This document shows positions 18,626-27,079 of a stretch of 64,000 nt of DNA, one piece after another (position 1 is the stretch's first letter; each line of letters opens with the position of its first letter). The notes below the pieces were generated by a model that saw only the letters and a program-made list of their open reading frames with translations, searched no databases and was not told the DNA's origin. Both the position numbers and the translations under genes were made by a program. Source of the DNA: Deltaproteobacteria bacterium (GTDB taxonomy: Bacteria; Desulfobacterota; Binatia; UTPRO1); assembly GCA_020852955.1 (NCBI GenBank), contig JADYZW010000062.1:1-64000 (forward strand), read 5' to 3'.

Positions 18626-21328
18626 TCAGCCCGACAACGCCGCCGACGGATGCTCCGCGGACGACGGGGGCAGCGGCAAGGTGAGCCGTCCAACCCCCTC
18701 GAGGCGCCGGCTGTCCGCGAGGCGCCGCTCGAGCGCGACGAGTTCGTGCGCCGAGACTCCCGGCAGAATCACCCGCTCGCGGCCGGCGCGACCGCGGCGA
18801 GCCAGCGTCACGCACCCGATCTCGGCGAAGCGATTCAGCGCGTTGGCGAACGTCACCGCCGAGTTCCCCTCGGGACGCCGCGTCTGCCCGAGCAACTGGT
18901 GCATGACGAAGCTCTTCTGCATGCGCGCGATCGCCGCCTTCTGCGTGAGCCCTTCGGCGTCGAGGTCGAGCAGTGTCTTCGCCACGATCCAGTACGCTTC
19001 GCGGAAGCCGTCGAGGATCCCGTCGCCGAAGACCATCAGCACGTGCGCCACGTTGACGTACGCGCCCTCGACGGCGCCCTGCGCCGCGAAGTACGCCAGC
19101 GTGTCCTCGATCTCCGCGGCCACCGCCTCGCGCTCCGGCAAGGCGAACTCCCAGCGGAACAGCTCCAGCCACCACCACACGGCCTCACGCAACTCGGAGC
19201 GCGCGACGCCCCGACGCAGCGCATGCGCGACCAGGGAAGGAATCAGAAAGAAATGAATGGTGTTGTTCTTGTAGAAATCGAGGATCAGCCGCTTCTCCGG
19301 CGGCGCATGGATGATGTCGCCGTCACGGTCCTTCATCCACTCGATCAGCTTCCCGTTCTGGAGAAAGTTCAGGCTCTCGTAGAAATTCGCGATGTTGCGC
19401 TGCAGCGATGCGGTGAGCGCCACGCCCTTGTGCAGGAGCAGCTCCGTCAACGCCCGTGCCGCGATCGCGAACTCGCCGTAGCGGATCGCCGCTTCGGGCG
19501 CCGAGAGGAGCACCGTCGACGACACCGAGGTCGCCCCGGCGACGGCGACCTCGTTGACCGATCGCAGGATGCGAAACCCGAGCTTCTGGATGAAATGCCG
19601 CTTCTCCTCCTCGATCGCGGGGTCCGCGACGGCGCGCTGGAAGCGGCCGCGCCGGCTCCCGAGGACCGCATCGAGCGAGATCGGCTCCGCGAACGTGACG
19701 TAGACCGTACCGTACTTCTGACGCAGGACGCTCCGCGCCTTCAGCAGCGCGCCGAAGGACTCCCGCTCCTTCTGCCCGCCCAGCAACTCCTGTTTGTACG
19801 CCTCCTCCTCCACGATGCGCCCGTAGTGGATGGAGACGGGCACGAGGTAGAGATCGCGGCGCACGCCGTCCACGAACACATTCACGACCGCCGAGAGCAT
19901 GCCGAGCTTCGGCGTCAAGATCTTGCCGGTTCGGCTGCGGCCGCCCTCGATGAAGAACTCCTGCGTGTACCCCTCGCGGATCAAGTACTCGAGGTACTTC
20001 CGGAAGACGGTCTTGTAGAGCGGGTTTCCCTCGAAGGTGCGACGGATGAAGTACGCGCCGGCGCCGCGAAAGAACGGCCCGAGGGGCCAGAACGCCATGT
20101 TGATCCCCGCGGCGATGTGCGGCGGCGACAGGGCGTTCTCGTGAAAGATGTAGGACAGGATCAAGTAGTCGAAGTGGCTGCGATGACACGGAACCAGCAC
20201 GATCGGATGCTGCTTCACGGTATCGACGACCCGTTCGAGCCCGCGCACCTCGAGGCCGCTGAACATCCGGTACCAGGCGCGGTGGAAGAAGAAGGCCAGC
20301 ACCGCGAAATAGTAGCCGTGAAAATTGGCCGCGATCTCGTCGAAGTAGCCTCGCGCCTCCCGGGCCACCTTCTCGACCGACGTCTTGCGCTCGGCGGCGA
20401 TGCCGCGCACGGCTTCCTGGACGTCGTCGGAATCCAGGACCATCTCCCGCACCTGCCGCTTCGAGCGCAAGGTCGGTCCCCACACGAGACGCTCTTCGCG
20501 GTACAGGAAGATCTGCAGGGCGCGCGTCAAGCGCCGCACGATGCGATCGTCTCCCTCCTCGCGATACTCCGCCATGAACGCATTCAGCGGAATCTCCGCG
20601 CCGACCGAAATGCTGAGGCCGCGCGCATTCCAGTAGTAGGTCACGAGTTTCTTGAGATCGCTCGGCGCCTCGTGCACGCTGTACACGAAACTCGCCAGAC
20701 GCGACCCCTTCCGGCGCAATCCCGACCCGCGGAAGATGGCCAGCGGCACGAGGAACACCGGCTGCTCCTTCCCCCACAGGCCGTGCACGATCTCCCTGAG
20801 GTAGTCGGCCCCGCGGCGCGTCTCGCGCGCCACGCGCACGCCCCGCCCGCGCGTTCCGGCGGCCCCGCGGCTGCTGCGGATGAAGAGCAGCACCGAGCGC
20901 CCGCTCGCCGTCAAGCGCGCCGCCAGGTTGCGCTCGCGCGCCTCGCGGTCGCGCGGAGCGCTCCCGAGGGATCGCAATCGTCGCCACGCCCCGCGCAGGA
21001 CGTCGCCGAGCCGGCGCAGCCATACAGAGGAGATGTCGTTGGCGAACCGCGGCAGCGGCAGGCCCTCGCGCAGGAGGAGATGGTTCACGAGGAAATAGTC
21101 GACGAGCGACCGATACCGCATCACGTAGACGAGCGTGCCCTGCTCGGCGAGCCGGCGCAGACGCGCGATGTCCTCGGGATCGGCGTGCAGATGACGGAAG
21201 GCCTGCCGCGCGAACACGCTCGCGAAGAAGCCGAACTGCCGGCACATCGCCGATCGGTGCGGTCCCTCGTCCTCGTGGGCGACGTCCGCAGGCGCGCCTC
21301 CGGGCGCCATCGTCGGTTGGCGCATCAC
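18626..21328 (-). CDS. plsB: Glycerol-3-phosphate 1-O-acyltransferase PlsB
   Basis: A membrane-associated enzyme for the first acylation step of phospholipid synthesis. The 900-residue length and motifs match the PlsB family: the catalytic HX4D as HRSHFD, the glycerol-phosphate site FFIEGGRSRTGK, and YLVPVSIHY. Long helical regions flank the acyltransferase core, as usual. The start is GTG followed at once by ATG, 13 bases after the manC stop, so they are probably cotranscribed. The bacterial PlsX/PlsY route may also exist, but is not in this window. Confidence 0.95.
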   Translation of the reverse strand: MMRQPTMAPGGAPADVAHEDEGPHRSAMCRQFGFFASVFARQAFRHLHADPEDIARLRRLAEQGTLVYVMRYRSLVDYFLVNHLLLREGLPLPRFANDISSVWLRRLGDVLRGAWRRLRSLGSAPRDREARERNLAARLTASGRSVLLFIRSSRGAAGTRGRGVRVARETRRGADYLREIVHGLWGKEQPVFLVPLAIFRGSGLRRKGSRLASFVYSVHEAPSDLKKLVTYYWNARGLSISVGAEIPLNAFMAEYREEGDDRIVRRLTRALQIFLYREERLVWGPTLRSKRQVREMVLDSDDVQEAVRGIAAERKTSVEKVAREARGYFDEIAANFHGYYFAVLAFFFHRAWYRMFSGLEVRGLERVVDTVKQHPIVLVPCHRSHFDYLILSYIFHENALSPPHIAAGINMAFWPLGPFFRGAGAYFIRRTFEGNPLYKTVFRKYLEYLIREGYTQEFFIEGGRSRTGKILTPKLGMLSAVVNVFVDGVRRDLYLVPVSIHYGRIVEEEAYKQELLGGQKERESFGALLKARSVLRQKYGTVYVTFAEPISLDAVLGSRRGRFQRAVADPAIEEEKRHFIQKLGFRILRSVNEVAVAGATSVSSTVLLSAPEAAIRYGEFAIAARALTELLLHKGVALTASLQRNIANFYESLNFLQNGKLIEWMKDRDGDIIHAPPEKRLILDFYKNNTIHFFLIPSLVAHALRRGVARSELREAVWWWLELFRWEFALPEREAVAAEIEDTLAYFAAQGAVEGAYVNVAHVLMVFGDGILDGFREAYWIVAKTLLDLDAEGLTQKAAIARMQKSFVMHQLLGQTRRPEGNSAVTFANALNRFAEIGCVTLARRGRAGRERVILPGVSAHELVALERRLADSRRLEGVGRLTLPLPPSSAEHPSAALSG

Positions 21329-21341
21329 CCGCGCTCGATCC

Positions 21342-22424
21342 TCACGTGTAGCGTTCGAGCCTGCGGCGCTTCAGCTCGTCGACGACGCGGCGGACGTCCT
21401 GCGCGCGCGCGCGATGGCAGACCAGGATCGCGTCCGGCGTATCGACGACGATGACGTCGTCGAGCCCGACGACGGCCACCAGCCGTCCGTCGCCGAAGAC
21501 GACGGTCCGCTCGGCATCCACGGACACGACGTGCCGCGACGCGCCGGCGCCGTCGAGCGCCGCCAGCGCCGTCCAGCTCCCGACGTCGCTCCACCCGACG
21601 TCGCCAGCGACGACGAGCGCGCCGCGGGCGCGCTCCATGACCCCGTAGTCGATGGAGATCGCCGGCACCCCCCGATACGCCCGCGCGACGGCCCGCGCGC
21701 GCCGGGCGGCCGGCTGCGCCGCCGCCGCCCGCAACGGCCGCGCCACCTCCGGCAGCAGCTCGTCCATCAGCCCGAGGAGCGTGGTCGTCCGCCAGGCGAA
21801 CATGCCGCTGTTCCACAGATATCGTCCCGTCGCGACGAAGCGGCGGGCGCGCACCGCGTCCGGCTTCTCGACGAACGCGCGCACCCGCGCCGTCCGCCCG
21901 CCTACGCCCTCCCCGAGCTCGATGTAGCCGTACCCTGTCTCGGGCGCGCTCGGCCGGATGCCGATCGTGACCGCCACCGGCCTCGCCCCCGCCCAGGCGA
22001 GCGCTTCGAGCACCGTCGCGCGGAACGCGCGCGGGTTCGCGATCGCGTGATCGGCCGGCACCGTCACGAAGACGGCGCCCGCGGCGCGACGCTCGATCTC
22101 GAGCGCCGCGAGCGCGCAACACGGCGCCGTGTTGCGCGCGATCGGCTCGCTGAGAACGTTCCGACGCGGCAGCTCCGGAAGCTGCCGCACGACCGCCGCG
22201 GCATGATCGCGATGCGTGACGATCAGGATCTGCGACGGCGGCACGATGCCGCGCAGGCGCGCCACGGTCTCCTGCAGAAGGCTGCGCGACCCGAGCACCG
22301 GCAGCAGCTGCTTCGGCACGCGCTGCCGGCTCCGCGGCCAGAATCGCGTGCCGCTTCCGCCGGCCATGACCACCGCCCACCGATCGACGCGACGAGGAAC
22401 CCGCGGCACCGACGATCGAGACAT
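21342..22424 (-). CDS. manC: Mannose-1-phosphate guanylyltransferase (short form)
   Basis: This nucleotidyltransferase makes GDP-mannose from mannose-1-phosphate and GTP for polysaccharide or glycan synthesis. The 360-residue protein has the signature VVMAGGSGTRFWPRSR, then PKQLL, TVPADH, ETGYGYIE, VEKPD and WNSGMF. It lacks the C-terminal phosphomannose isomerase domain of the long ManC/AlgA type. The start lies only six bases past a -10 box. It is followed by plsB after 13 bases. Specificity is inferred from motifs; related glucose-1-phosphate enzymes differ. Confidence 0.9.
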   Translation of the reverse strand: MSRSSVPRVPRRVDRWAVVMAGGSGTRFWPRSRQRVPKQLLPVLGSRSLLQETVARLRGIVPPSQILIVTHRDHAAAVVRQLPELPRRNVLSEPIARNTAPCCALAALEIERRAAGAVFVTVPADHAIANPRAFRATVLEALAWAGARPVAVTIGIRPSAPETGYGYIELGEGVGGRTARVRAFVEKPDAVRARRFVATGRYLWNSGMFAWRTTTLLGLMDELLPEVARPLRAAAAQPAARRARAVARAYRGVPAISIDYGVMERARGALVVAGDVGWSDVGSWTALAALDGAGASRHVVSVDAERTVVFGDGRLVAVVGLDDVIVVDTPDAILVCHRARAQDVRRVVDELKRRRLERYT

Positions 22425-22430
22425 CGGCTC

Positions 22431-22459
22431 GATTTAGGCACCGCGTTTCGGAAAAGCAA
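22431..22459 (-). promoter_or_regulatory. manC promoter, likely leaderless
   Basis: The minus strand reads TTGCTT (22454-22459), a 17-bp spacer and TAAATC (22431-22436), with the ATG six bases further on. Both boxes are moderate matches. The short distance implies a transcript beginning at the start codon. Confidence 0.45.
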
Positions 22460-22487
22460 GACGACAGCTCGCGTAGCGTCCGCGCGC

Positions 22488-23633
22488 TCAGCGCGGCGCG
22501 CCGAGCGCGGCGAGGCACCGCGCGATGTCGTCGTCGTCGCAGTAGCAATGCGGCGACAGGCGCACGCCGCCGCCGCGCGGACTCGCGAGCACACCTGCCG
22601 CGCGCAGCCTCCGCACGACCGCCTCCGGCGTGTCGCCGACGGCGACGGTCGTGATACCGGCGCGCTCGTGCGCGCCATCCGGGCTCATCAGCCGAAACCC
22701 GCGCTCCGCGAGCGCGGCACGCAGCGTCGTCGTCACGGCCGCCACGCGCCGCTCGACGGCGTCGATCCCGAGCTCGAACATCAGGTCGATGGCCGCGCCG
22801 AGCGCGTGGATCGCGAGGAAGTTGGAGCTGCCGCACTCGAACTTCTGCGCCTCCGCCTTGAGATCGAAGTGGTACGGCAGGTACCGGCCCGCGTCGACGA
22901 CGCTCTTCCAACCGATCCGCTGCGGCACGAGGCGGTCCAGCCATCGCCGCGACACGTACAACAGGCCGCAGCCCTCGGGCGCGCAGAGCCACTTGTGCCC
23001 GTCGGCCGCGAGCGCGTCGATTCCTTCGCGCTCGACGTCGATGCGCACCGCGCCCAGCGCCTGAATCGCGTCGACGCAGAAGAGCAGGCCGCGCCGTCGG
23101 CAGAGCTCGGCGATGGCCGCCAACGGTCGGCGATGCCCGGTCGCGAAGTCGACGGCGCTCACGCTGACGACCCGGGTCGTGTCGTCGACGAGCGCGGCGA
23201 TCGCATCGACGCTCAGTCGGCCGTCGACCGTCGGGGCGAGCCGCGTCTCGACGCCGATCCGGCGCAGCGCCCACCACGGGTAGACGTTGGCGGGAAACTC
23301 GCCGTCGACCGCCACCACCGATTCACCGGCCCGCCAGTCCAGGGCGGTCGCGATGCCGGAAAGGCCGTCCGAGGTGCTGGCGACGAAGGCGATCTCCTCG
23401 GGCGACGCCCCGATCAGCCGCGCCGCACCCGCCCGCACCGCCTCGGCGCGCGCCTCCCACGCCGGATAGCGCAACCGGGCAAAGTCCCGAGCGTCCGCCA
23501 CGAACGCCGCGACGGCGTCCGCCACGCAGCGGGAGATCGGGGCGACGCCCGCATGGTCGAAGTATACGCATGCCGCGGTCACCGGAAACTGATCGCGGCC
23601 GAGCGCGCCGCTCGTCGAGGAGAAAATTGCCAT
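22488..23633 (-). CDS. Class V aminotransferase (PLP-dependent)
   Basis: A 381-residue PLP enzyme of the NifS/isopenicillin N epimerase-like superfamily. The Schiff-base lysine is K214 in DGHKWL and the pyridine-N aspartate is D188 in FCVDAIQALG. The YFDHAGVAPIS start and STSDGLSGIA cofactor-phosphate region are typical. It lacks the catalytic Cys loop expected of a desulfurase with Fe-S scaffold partners, and no isc or suf genes are adjacent, so an epimerase, lyase or aminotransferase role is as likely. It is divergent from the gene at 23667. Substrate unknown. Confidence 0.88.
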   Translation of the reverse strand: MAIFSSTSGALGRDQFPVTAACVYFDHAGVAPISRCVADAVAAFVADARDFARLRYPAWEARAEAVRAGAARLIGASPEEIAFVASTSDGLSGIATALDWRAGESVVAVDGEFPANVYPWWALRRIGVETRLAPTVDGRLSVDAIAALVDDTTRVVSVSAVDFATGHRRPLAAIAELCRRRGLLFCVDAIQALGAVRIDVEREGIDALAADGHKWLCAPEGCGLLYVSRRWLDRLVPQRIGWKSVVDAGRYLPYHFDLKAEAQKFECGSSNFLAIHALGAAIDLMFELGIDAVERRVAAVTTTLRAALAERGFRLMSPDGAHERAGITTVAVGDTPEAVVRRLRAAGVLASPRGGGVRLSPHCYCDDDDIARCLAALGAPR

Positions 23634-23666
23634 GGCCGGCGGCGTACTATGCTACACTCCCACGTC

Positions 23667-24227
23667 ATGGAGAAGCCGCCGCCGCTCGCGATCCCCGCCC
23701 TCCACCAGTTCTTCCTCGGCCTCACGCGGCGCTGCTTCCACGAGCTCGCCGTCGGCGACGACACCGTGATCGCCTACGTCGCGGCGGTCCTGACCGAGTT
23801 CGCGCGGAGCGATCGTCTCTACGTGTTGCGGACCCGCCGCGGGCGCGCGGTCGACAGCGTCGCCGACATGCGACGCGCCGCCGATCCCACCGGGGCCATG
23901 CGGGCGCGCGCCGCCCGCAAGTACATCGGCGACTACAGCCTGTTCATGACGGGCCTGTTCCGGACCCACGTCGCGAGCCGCGGCGCGCTCGACTACTACG
24001 TCGAGGAAGGCCAGCGCTCGTACCGCGACGTCTCCGAGCTCGACCTCTCGCTCTTCCGGACCGGCTTCCTGCTCTTCGAGCAGCTCGCGAAGAACTTCGA
24101 GGACTACTCCGGCGCGCTCGACTACATGCGCAAGGCGCACTTCGTCCGATCAGGAGACCAGCGCCCCTTCGCGCAGTTCCTGAAGGACGTGGAGGGCTGG
24201 ATGCGCACGGGTCTCTCCGATAACTGA
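23667..24227 (+). CDS. Conserved-looking hypothetical protein
   Basis: A 186-residue soluble protein that I do not recognise. It is rich in aromatic and charged residues in a regular helical pattern (ALHQFFLGLTRRCFHELAVG, FLLFEQLAKNFEDYSGAL), which suggests a folded, mostly alpha-helical domain, and it lacks a signal peptide or membrane span. An ATG at 23649 is in frame, but the ATG at 23667 is eight bases past a -10-like TACACT (23653-23658). It shares a roughly 30-bp divergent promoter region with the aminotransferase. The pseudouridine synthase gene follows after 16 bases, so an RNA-related role is possible but unproven. Confidence 0.75.
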   Translation: MEKPPPLAIPALHQFFLGLTRRCFHELAVGDDTVIAYVAAVLTEFARSDRLYVLRTRRGRAVDSVADMRRAADPTGAMRARAARKYIGDYSLFMTGLFRTHVASRGALDYYVEEGQRSYRDVSELDLSLFRTGFLLFEQLAKNFEDYSGALDYMRKAHFVRSGDQRPFAQFLKDVEGWMRTGLSDN

Positions 24228-24243
24228 CGCCGCCCAGCTCACC

Positions 24244-25161
24244 GTGACGGGCGACGAAATGCGGCTCGACCGCTTCCTCGCCCTGCACGGCCCGCTCGCG
24301 GGGCGCGGGCGGCGCGACCTCGCCGCGATCGTGGCGCGCGGCCTCGTGCGCGTGAACGGCCGGCGCGCGCGCAAGGGCACGACGGTCCGCGCCGGCGACG
24401 TCGTGACCGTCGCGGAGTTCGACTCGGCGGTCGCCACGGCCGCGGGCGGGCCGGCGCTCGTGATCCTCCACCTCGATGACGCGCTCATCGCCCTAGACAA
24501 GCCTCCCGGCCTCGCGACGACACGCGGAGCGGCGACGGCCCCGAGCCTCGCGGCGGCGCTCTGCGCCCGCTTCCCCGAGATGGCCGGCATCGACGCGCGT
24601 CACGCCGGGCTGGCCCATCGACTCGACACCGGCACCTCGGGACTCCTCGTCGCGGCGCGCTCGCTCGACCGCTACGCTCGCCTGCGCGCCGCGTTCGCCG
24701 CGAAGCGCGTCGCCAAGGAGTACCTCGCGATCGTGAGCGGCCGCCTCGAGGCGCCGACGACCATCGACCGCCCGCTTGCGCGCCATCCCCGCAGCCGTCG
24801 CCGCATGGTGATCGCCCGCGGCGCCGCGCGCGCCTGGTCGGCCGCGACCACGGTCGTGCCGATCCACGGCGACGCGCGCTTCACCCTCGTCCGGCTGTAC
24901 ATGCGAACCGGCGTCACGCATCAGTTGCGCGTGCACCTCGCCGCCCTCGGCCATCCGATCGTCGGCGACACGCGCTACGGCGGCGCCGTCGCGGCGCCGG
25001 AGCGCGGCGCGCTCGGCATCGAACTCCCGGACTGGCACTTCCTCCATGCCCGAGCCCTCGCCTTCGACGACGACGAACTCGGCCCGCCGCTTGCCGCGCC
25101 CCTTCCCGCGCACTGGAGCCTGCTCCTCTCCGCGCGCGGCTGGACGCCGCCGATCGACTGA
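24244..25161 (+). CDS. RluA-family pseudouridine synthase with S4 domain
   Basis: A 305-residue enzyme that isomerises uridine in RNA. The N-terminal S4 RNA-binding domain (residues 6-58, MRLDRFLALHG to AGDVVTV) is followed by the catalytic domain with the family motif HRLDTGTSGLLV containing the catalytic Asp128, then RVAKEYLA and GVTHQLRVHLAALGHPIVGD. The layout matches RluC/RluD-type 23S rRNA enzymes, but the exact target cannot be told. The GTG start at 24244 follows the hypothetical gene by 16 bases. It is convergent with the zinc-ribbon gene. Confidence 0.92.
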   Translation: MTGDEMRLDRFLALHGPLAGRGRRDLAAIVARGLVRVNGRRARKGTTVRAGDVVTVAEFDSAVATAAGGPALVILHLDDALIALDKPPGLATTRGAATAPSLAAALCARFPEMAGIDARHAGLAHRLDTGTSGLLVAARSLDRYARLRAAFAAKRVAKEYLAIVSGRLEAPTTIDRPLARHPRSRRRMVIARGAARAWSAATTVVPIHGDARFTLVRLYMRTGVTHQLRVHLAALGHPIVGDTRYGGAVAAPERGALGIELPDWHFLHARALAFDDDELGPPLAAPLPAHWSLLLSARGWTPPID

Positions 25162-25175
25162 GGCGCCTCCGTCGC

Positions 25176-25559
25176 TCAGGCCGCCGCTTGGCGACCCTTG
25201 GAGCTCTTGTCCTTGCCGTCCTTGTTCGTCGGCGGCTTGGTGCTGCACGGACCGCACAGGTTGCGCACGTTGTCCGGATCTTCGAGCAATCCGTCGTCCA
25301 CGTTGTGGCAGACCTTCGCGCACTCGGCGCAGATGAAATAGATGCCTTCGATCGTCTTGTTGATGCGCTCCCGATTCAGGATGCGACCGCGCAGCTTCTG
25401 GATTCGGATGCCGAGAAGATCTTCGTACTGTCGTTTGATCTTGCGTCGGCCCGCTTCGTCCTTGGGGAGCTCTTCTTCACTGGACGCGACCGTGCTGTCG
25501 TCCTCGTCGAAGATGTTGAAGCCCTTCTTCGACTTCTCCTTCTTGACCTTCTTGGCCAT
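25176..25559 (-). CDS. Small zinc-ribbon-like hypothetical protein
   Basis: A 127-residue protein of unknown function. The first 35 residues are a Lys-rich then acidic segment (MAKKVKKEKSKKGFNIFDED); the middle is basic and helical (about 40-75). Two Cys pairs, CAEC and CGPC, with extra Cys/His in KVCHN between them, look like one zinc-binding ribbon. The C-terminal tail is Lys-rich and disordered. The charge pattern suggests nucleic-acid or ribosome binding. The ATG at 25559 follows GGAGGG. It is transcribed divergently from ttuB. Confidence 0.8.
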   Translation of the reverse strand: MAKKVKKEKSKKGFNIFDEDDSTVASSEEELPKDEAGRRKIKRQYEDLLGIRIQKLRGRILNRERINKTIEGIYFICAECAKVCHNVDDGLLEDPDNVRNLCGPCSTKPPTNKDGKDKSSKGRQAAA

Positions 25560-25644
25560 GACCCGATTGCCCTCCGGGGCGCCAACAAAAAATCCGGCGA
25601 CAGCGACGCTATCAGCCGGACCCGTGGCGCGTTCTCCTCGCGCG

Positions 25645-25673
25645 GAAGTACACCAGCGTCTCACCATGGTCAA
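25645..25673 (-). promoter_or_regulatory. Promoter of the zinc-ribbon gene
   Basis: The minus strand reads TTGACC (25668-25673), a 17-bp spacer and TACTTC (25645-25650), leaving a leader of about 80 nt. The remaining 25560-25777 region holds the divergent ttuB promoter and nothing else recognised. Confidence 0.5.
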
Positions 25674-25723
25674 TGCGCCGGCGCCGCTTCGCGCATGTAG
25701 CCGCGGCTCCCGACGAGCGCGGC

Positions 25724-25752
25724 TTGTCGCTCCCGCGACCCGGTGGTAGCGT
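25724..25752 (+). promoter_or_regulatory. Promoter of the ttuB-ttuA-trmI operon
   Basis: TTGTCG (25724-25729), a 17-bp spacer and TAGCGT (25747-25752). The same -10 sequence occurs at 27786-27791 before the next operon. The leader would be about 19 nt. Confidence 0.5.
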
Positions 25753-25777
25753 TCCGCGATTTCGGGCACCCGCCGCG

Positions 25778-25978
25778 ATGCAAGTCCGTCTCGAACCGCA
25801 GGGCACGCAGCTCACCGTCTCGGGTCGCCGACGCGTCGGCGACCTGGTTCAGTCGCTCGGGATCCTCGCCGGGACCGTCATGGTCATCCGGGGTGACGCC
25901 CTCCTGACCGACGACGAATTCGTCGACGACGCCGACACGATCGAGCTGCGCGCCGTGATCTCCGGGGGGCTCGCGTGA
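25778..25978 (+). CDS. ttuB: ThiS/MoaD/TtuB-like ubiquitin-fold sulfur carrier
   Basis: A 66-residue beta-grasp protein, the expected size for TtuB/ThiS-type carriers that hold sulfur as a C-terminal thiocarboxylate. The order VRLE, RRVGDLVQSLG, VMVIRGDALL and DTIELRAVISGG follows the family. It is followed directly by the TtuA-like thiolase, overlapping it by four bases, so it most likely delivers sulfur for tRNA 2-thiolation. Oddly it ends in GG-Leu-Ala rather than at the diglycine, so activation would require trimming. It could alternatively serve thiamine or molybdopterin synthesis, but no such genes are here. Confidence 0.85.
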   Translation: MQVRLEPQGTQLTVSGRRRVGDLVQSLGILAGTVMVIRGDALLTDDEFVDDADTIELRAVISGGLA

Positions 25979-26904
25979 AGTGCAAACGGTGCGCCGAGAA
26001 GGCGATCGTTCAGCTCCGCAGCCACAATACGGCCTTCTGCAAGCCGTGCTTCGTCTTCTTCTTCCAGCGCGGCATCGAGCGGGCGATTACGCGCGAGACG
26101 ATGTTCACCCACGAGGAACGCGTCCTCGTCGCCGTCTCCGGCGGCAAGGATAGCCTCGCGCTCTGGGACGCGCTGGCGGATCTCGGCTACGACACCGAAG
26201 GCCTGTACCTGGGCCTCGGCATCGGCGGCTATTCGCACGCCTCCGAACGGAAGGCGCGCGCGTTCGCCGAGCGCCGCGGCCTCCGACTACGGATCGTCGC
26301 GCTCGACGAGGCCGAAGACGGCCTCGCCATCCCGTCGGTGGCGGCCGCGACGCGCCGGCCGCCCTGCTCGGCGTGCGGCACCTTCAAGCGCCATCACTTC
26401 GATCGCGCCGCCCTGGCCGGCGGCTTCCCCGTGCTCGCGACCGGACACAACCTCGACGACGAAGCCGCGCGTCTCCTCGGCAACGTCATGCATTGGCAGC
26501 TTCCCTATCTCGCCAAGCAACGGCCGGTGCTGGCGCCGACGCATCCCCGTTTCGTGCGCAAGGTCCGGCCGCTCTACCGGACCAGCGAGTTCGAGAGCGC
26601 GACCTACGCCTTCCTGCGCGGCATCGACTACGTCGTCGAGGAGTGCCCGAACAGCCACGGCGCGACGCAGCTCGTGTACAAGGACCTGCTGAACCGGCTC
26701 GAGCACACGATGCCGGGCAGCAAGCTCGCCTTCGTCGGCGATTTTCTGAGTCGCGGGCTTCCGCTCTTCGCGGCCGCTCCGGAAGTCGCCGACCTCGGCG
26801 AGTGCGAACGTTGCGGCATGCCGTCGGCGGGCGCGATCTGCGGCTACTGCCGCCTGGTCGCCGAGGTCGGCCGCAGGCGCGCGCAGGCGGTGGCGCATTC
26901 CTGA
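25975..26904 (+). CDS. ttuA: TtuA-family tRNA 2-thiouridine synthetase
   Basis: A PP-loop ATPase (309 residues, TIGR00269 type) that thiolates U54 of tRNA in thermophiles. The N-terminal zinc finger has CxxC pairs at C3/C6 and C22/C25. The ATP-binding loop SGGKDS is at 55-60. C131, C134 (PPCSACG) and C224 (EECPNSHG) match the three Fe-S-binding Cys of Thermus TtuA in spacing. A C-terminal zinc finger (CERCG, CGYCR) completes the family layout. It starts with GTG overlapping ttuB and ends where the trmI reading frame begins. The nearest alternatives are TtcA (C32) and NcsA, but the dual zinc fingers and operon favour TtuA. Confidence 0.9.
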   Translation: MKCKRCAEKAIVQLRSHNTAFCKPCFVFFFQRGIERAITRETMFTHEERVLVAVSGGKDSLALWDALADLGYDTEGLYLGLGIGGYSHASERKARAFAERRGLRLRIVALDEAEDGLAIPSVAAATRRPPCSACGTFKRHHFDRAALAGGFPVLATGHNLDDEAARLLGNVMHWQLPYLAKQRPVLAPTHPRFVRKVRPLYRTSEFESATYAFLRGIDYVVEECPNSHGATQLVYKDLLNRLEHTMPGSKLAFVGDFLSRGLPLFAAAPEVADLGECERCGMPSAGAICGYCRLVAEVGRRRAQAVAHS

Positions 26905-27079
26905 AGCGACCGGAACGCCGCAGGAGGAGATCGCCGCAGGCCCGGGCCGCGCGCTCCTGCGCGAAGGCGACTCCGTCCTGTTCATCGACCGGAAGGCGCG
27001 GCAGTACCTCCGGACGCTGCGCGCCGGCAAGCCCGTCAACGTCCGCGGCGCGGCTTTCGCCTCCGAGGCGCTGATCGGC
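26903..27079 (+). other. In-frame N-terminal coding sequence of trmI without a standard start codon
   Basis: The frame of trmI stays open from 26903 to the first ATG (27080) and reads as the normal TrmI N-terminal domain (LLREGDSVLFIDRKARQYL, then LRAGKPVNVRG). No ATG, GTG or TTG exists in this stretch. Candidates are ATT at 26897, ATC at 26930 (abutting AGGAGGAG at 26922-26929) and CTG at 26957. Skipping one base at the ttuA stop (TCC TGA A) would join ttuA to this frame. See the findings. Confidence 0.75.

Noticed and set aside
18566..21454. A 960-codon plus-strand frame opposite plsB
   Set aside because: It is a composition-driven shadow of plsB with repetitive Arg, Glu, His and Leu and no domain.
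22488..23633. Class V aminotransferase as the sulfur donor (IscS) for ttuA/ttuB
   Set aside because: It is transcribed in a separate unit over 2 kb away, and I see no desulfurase active-site Cys loop; the link is unsupported.
21414..23650. A plus-strand frame running through the manC and aminotransferase region into the gene at 23667
   Set aside because: Only the last 186 codons look protein-like; the upstream part is antisense to two clear enzymes.
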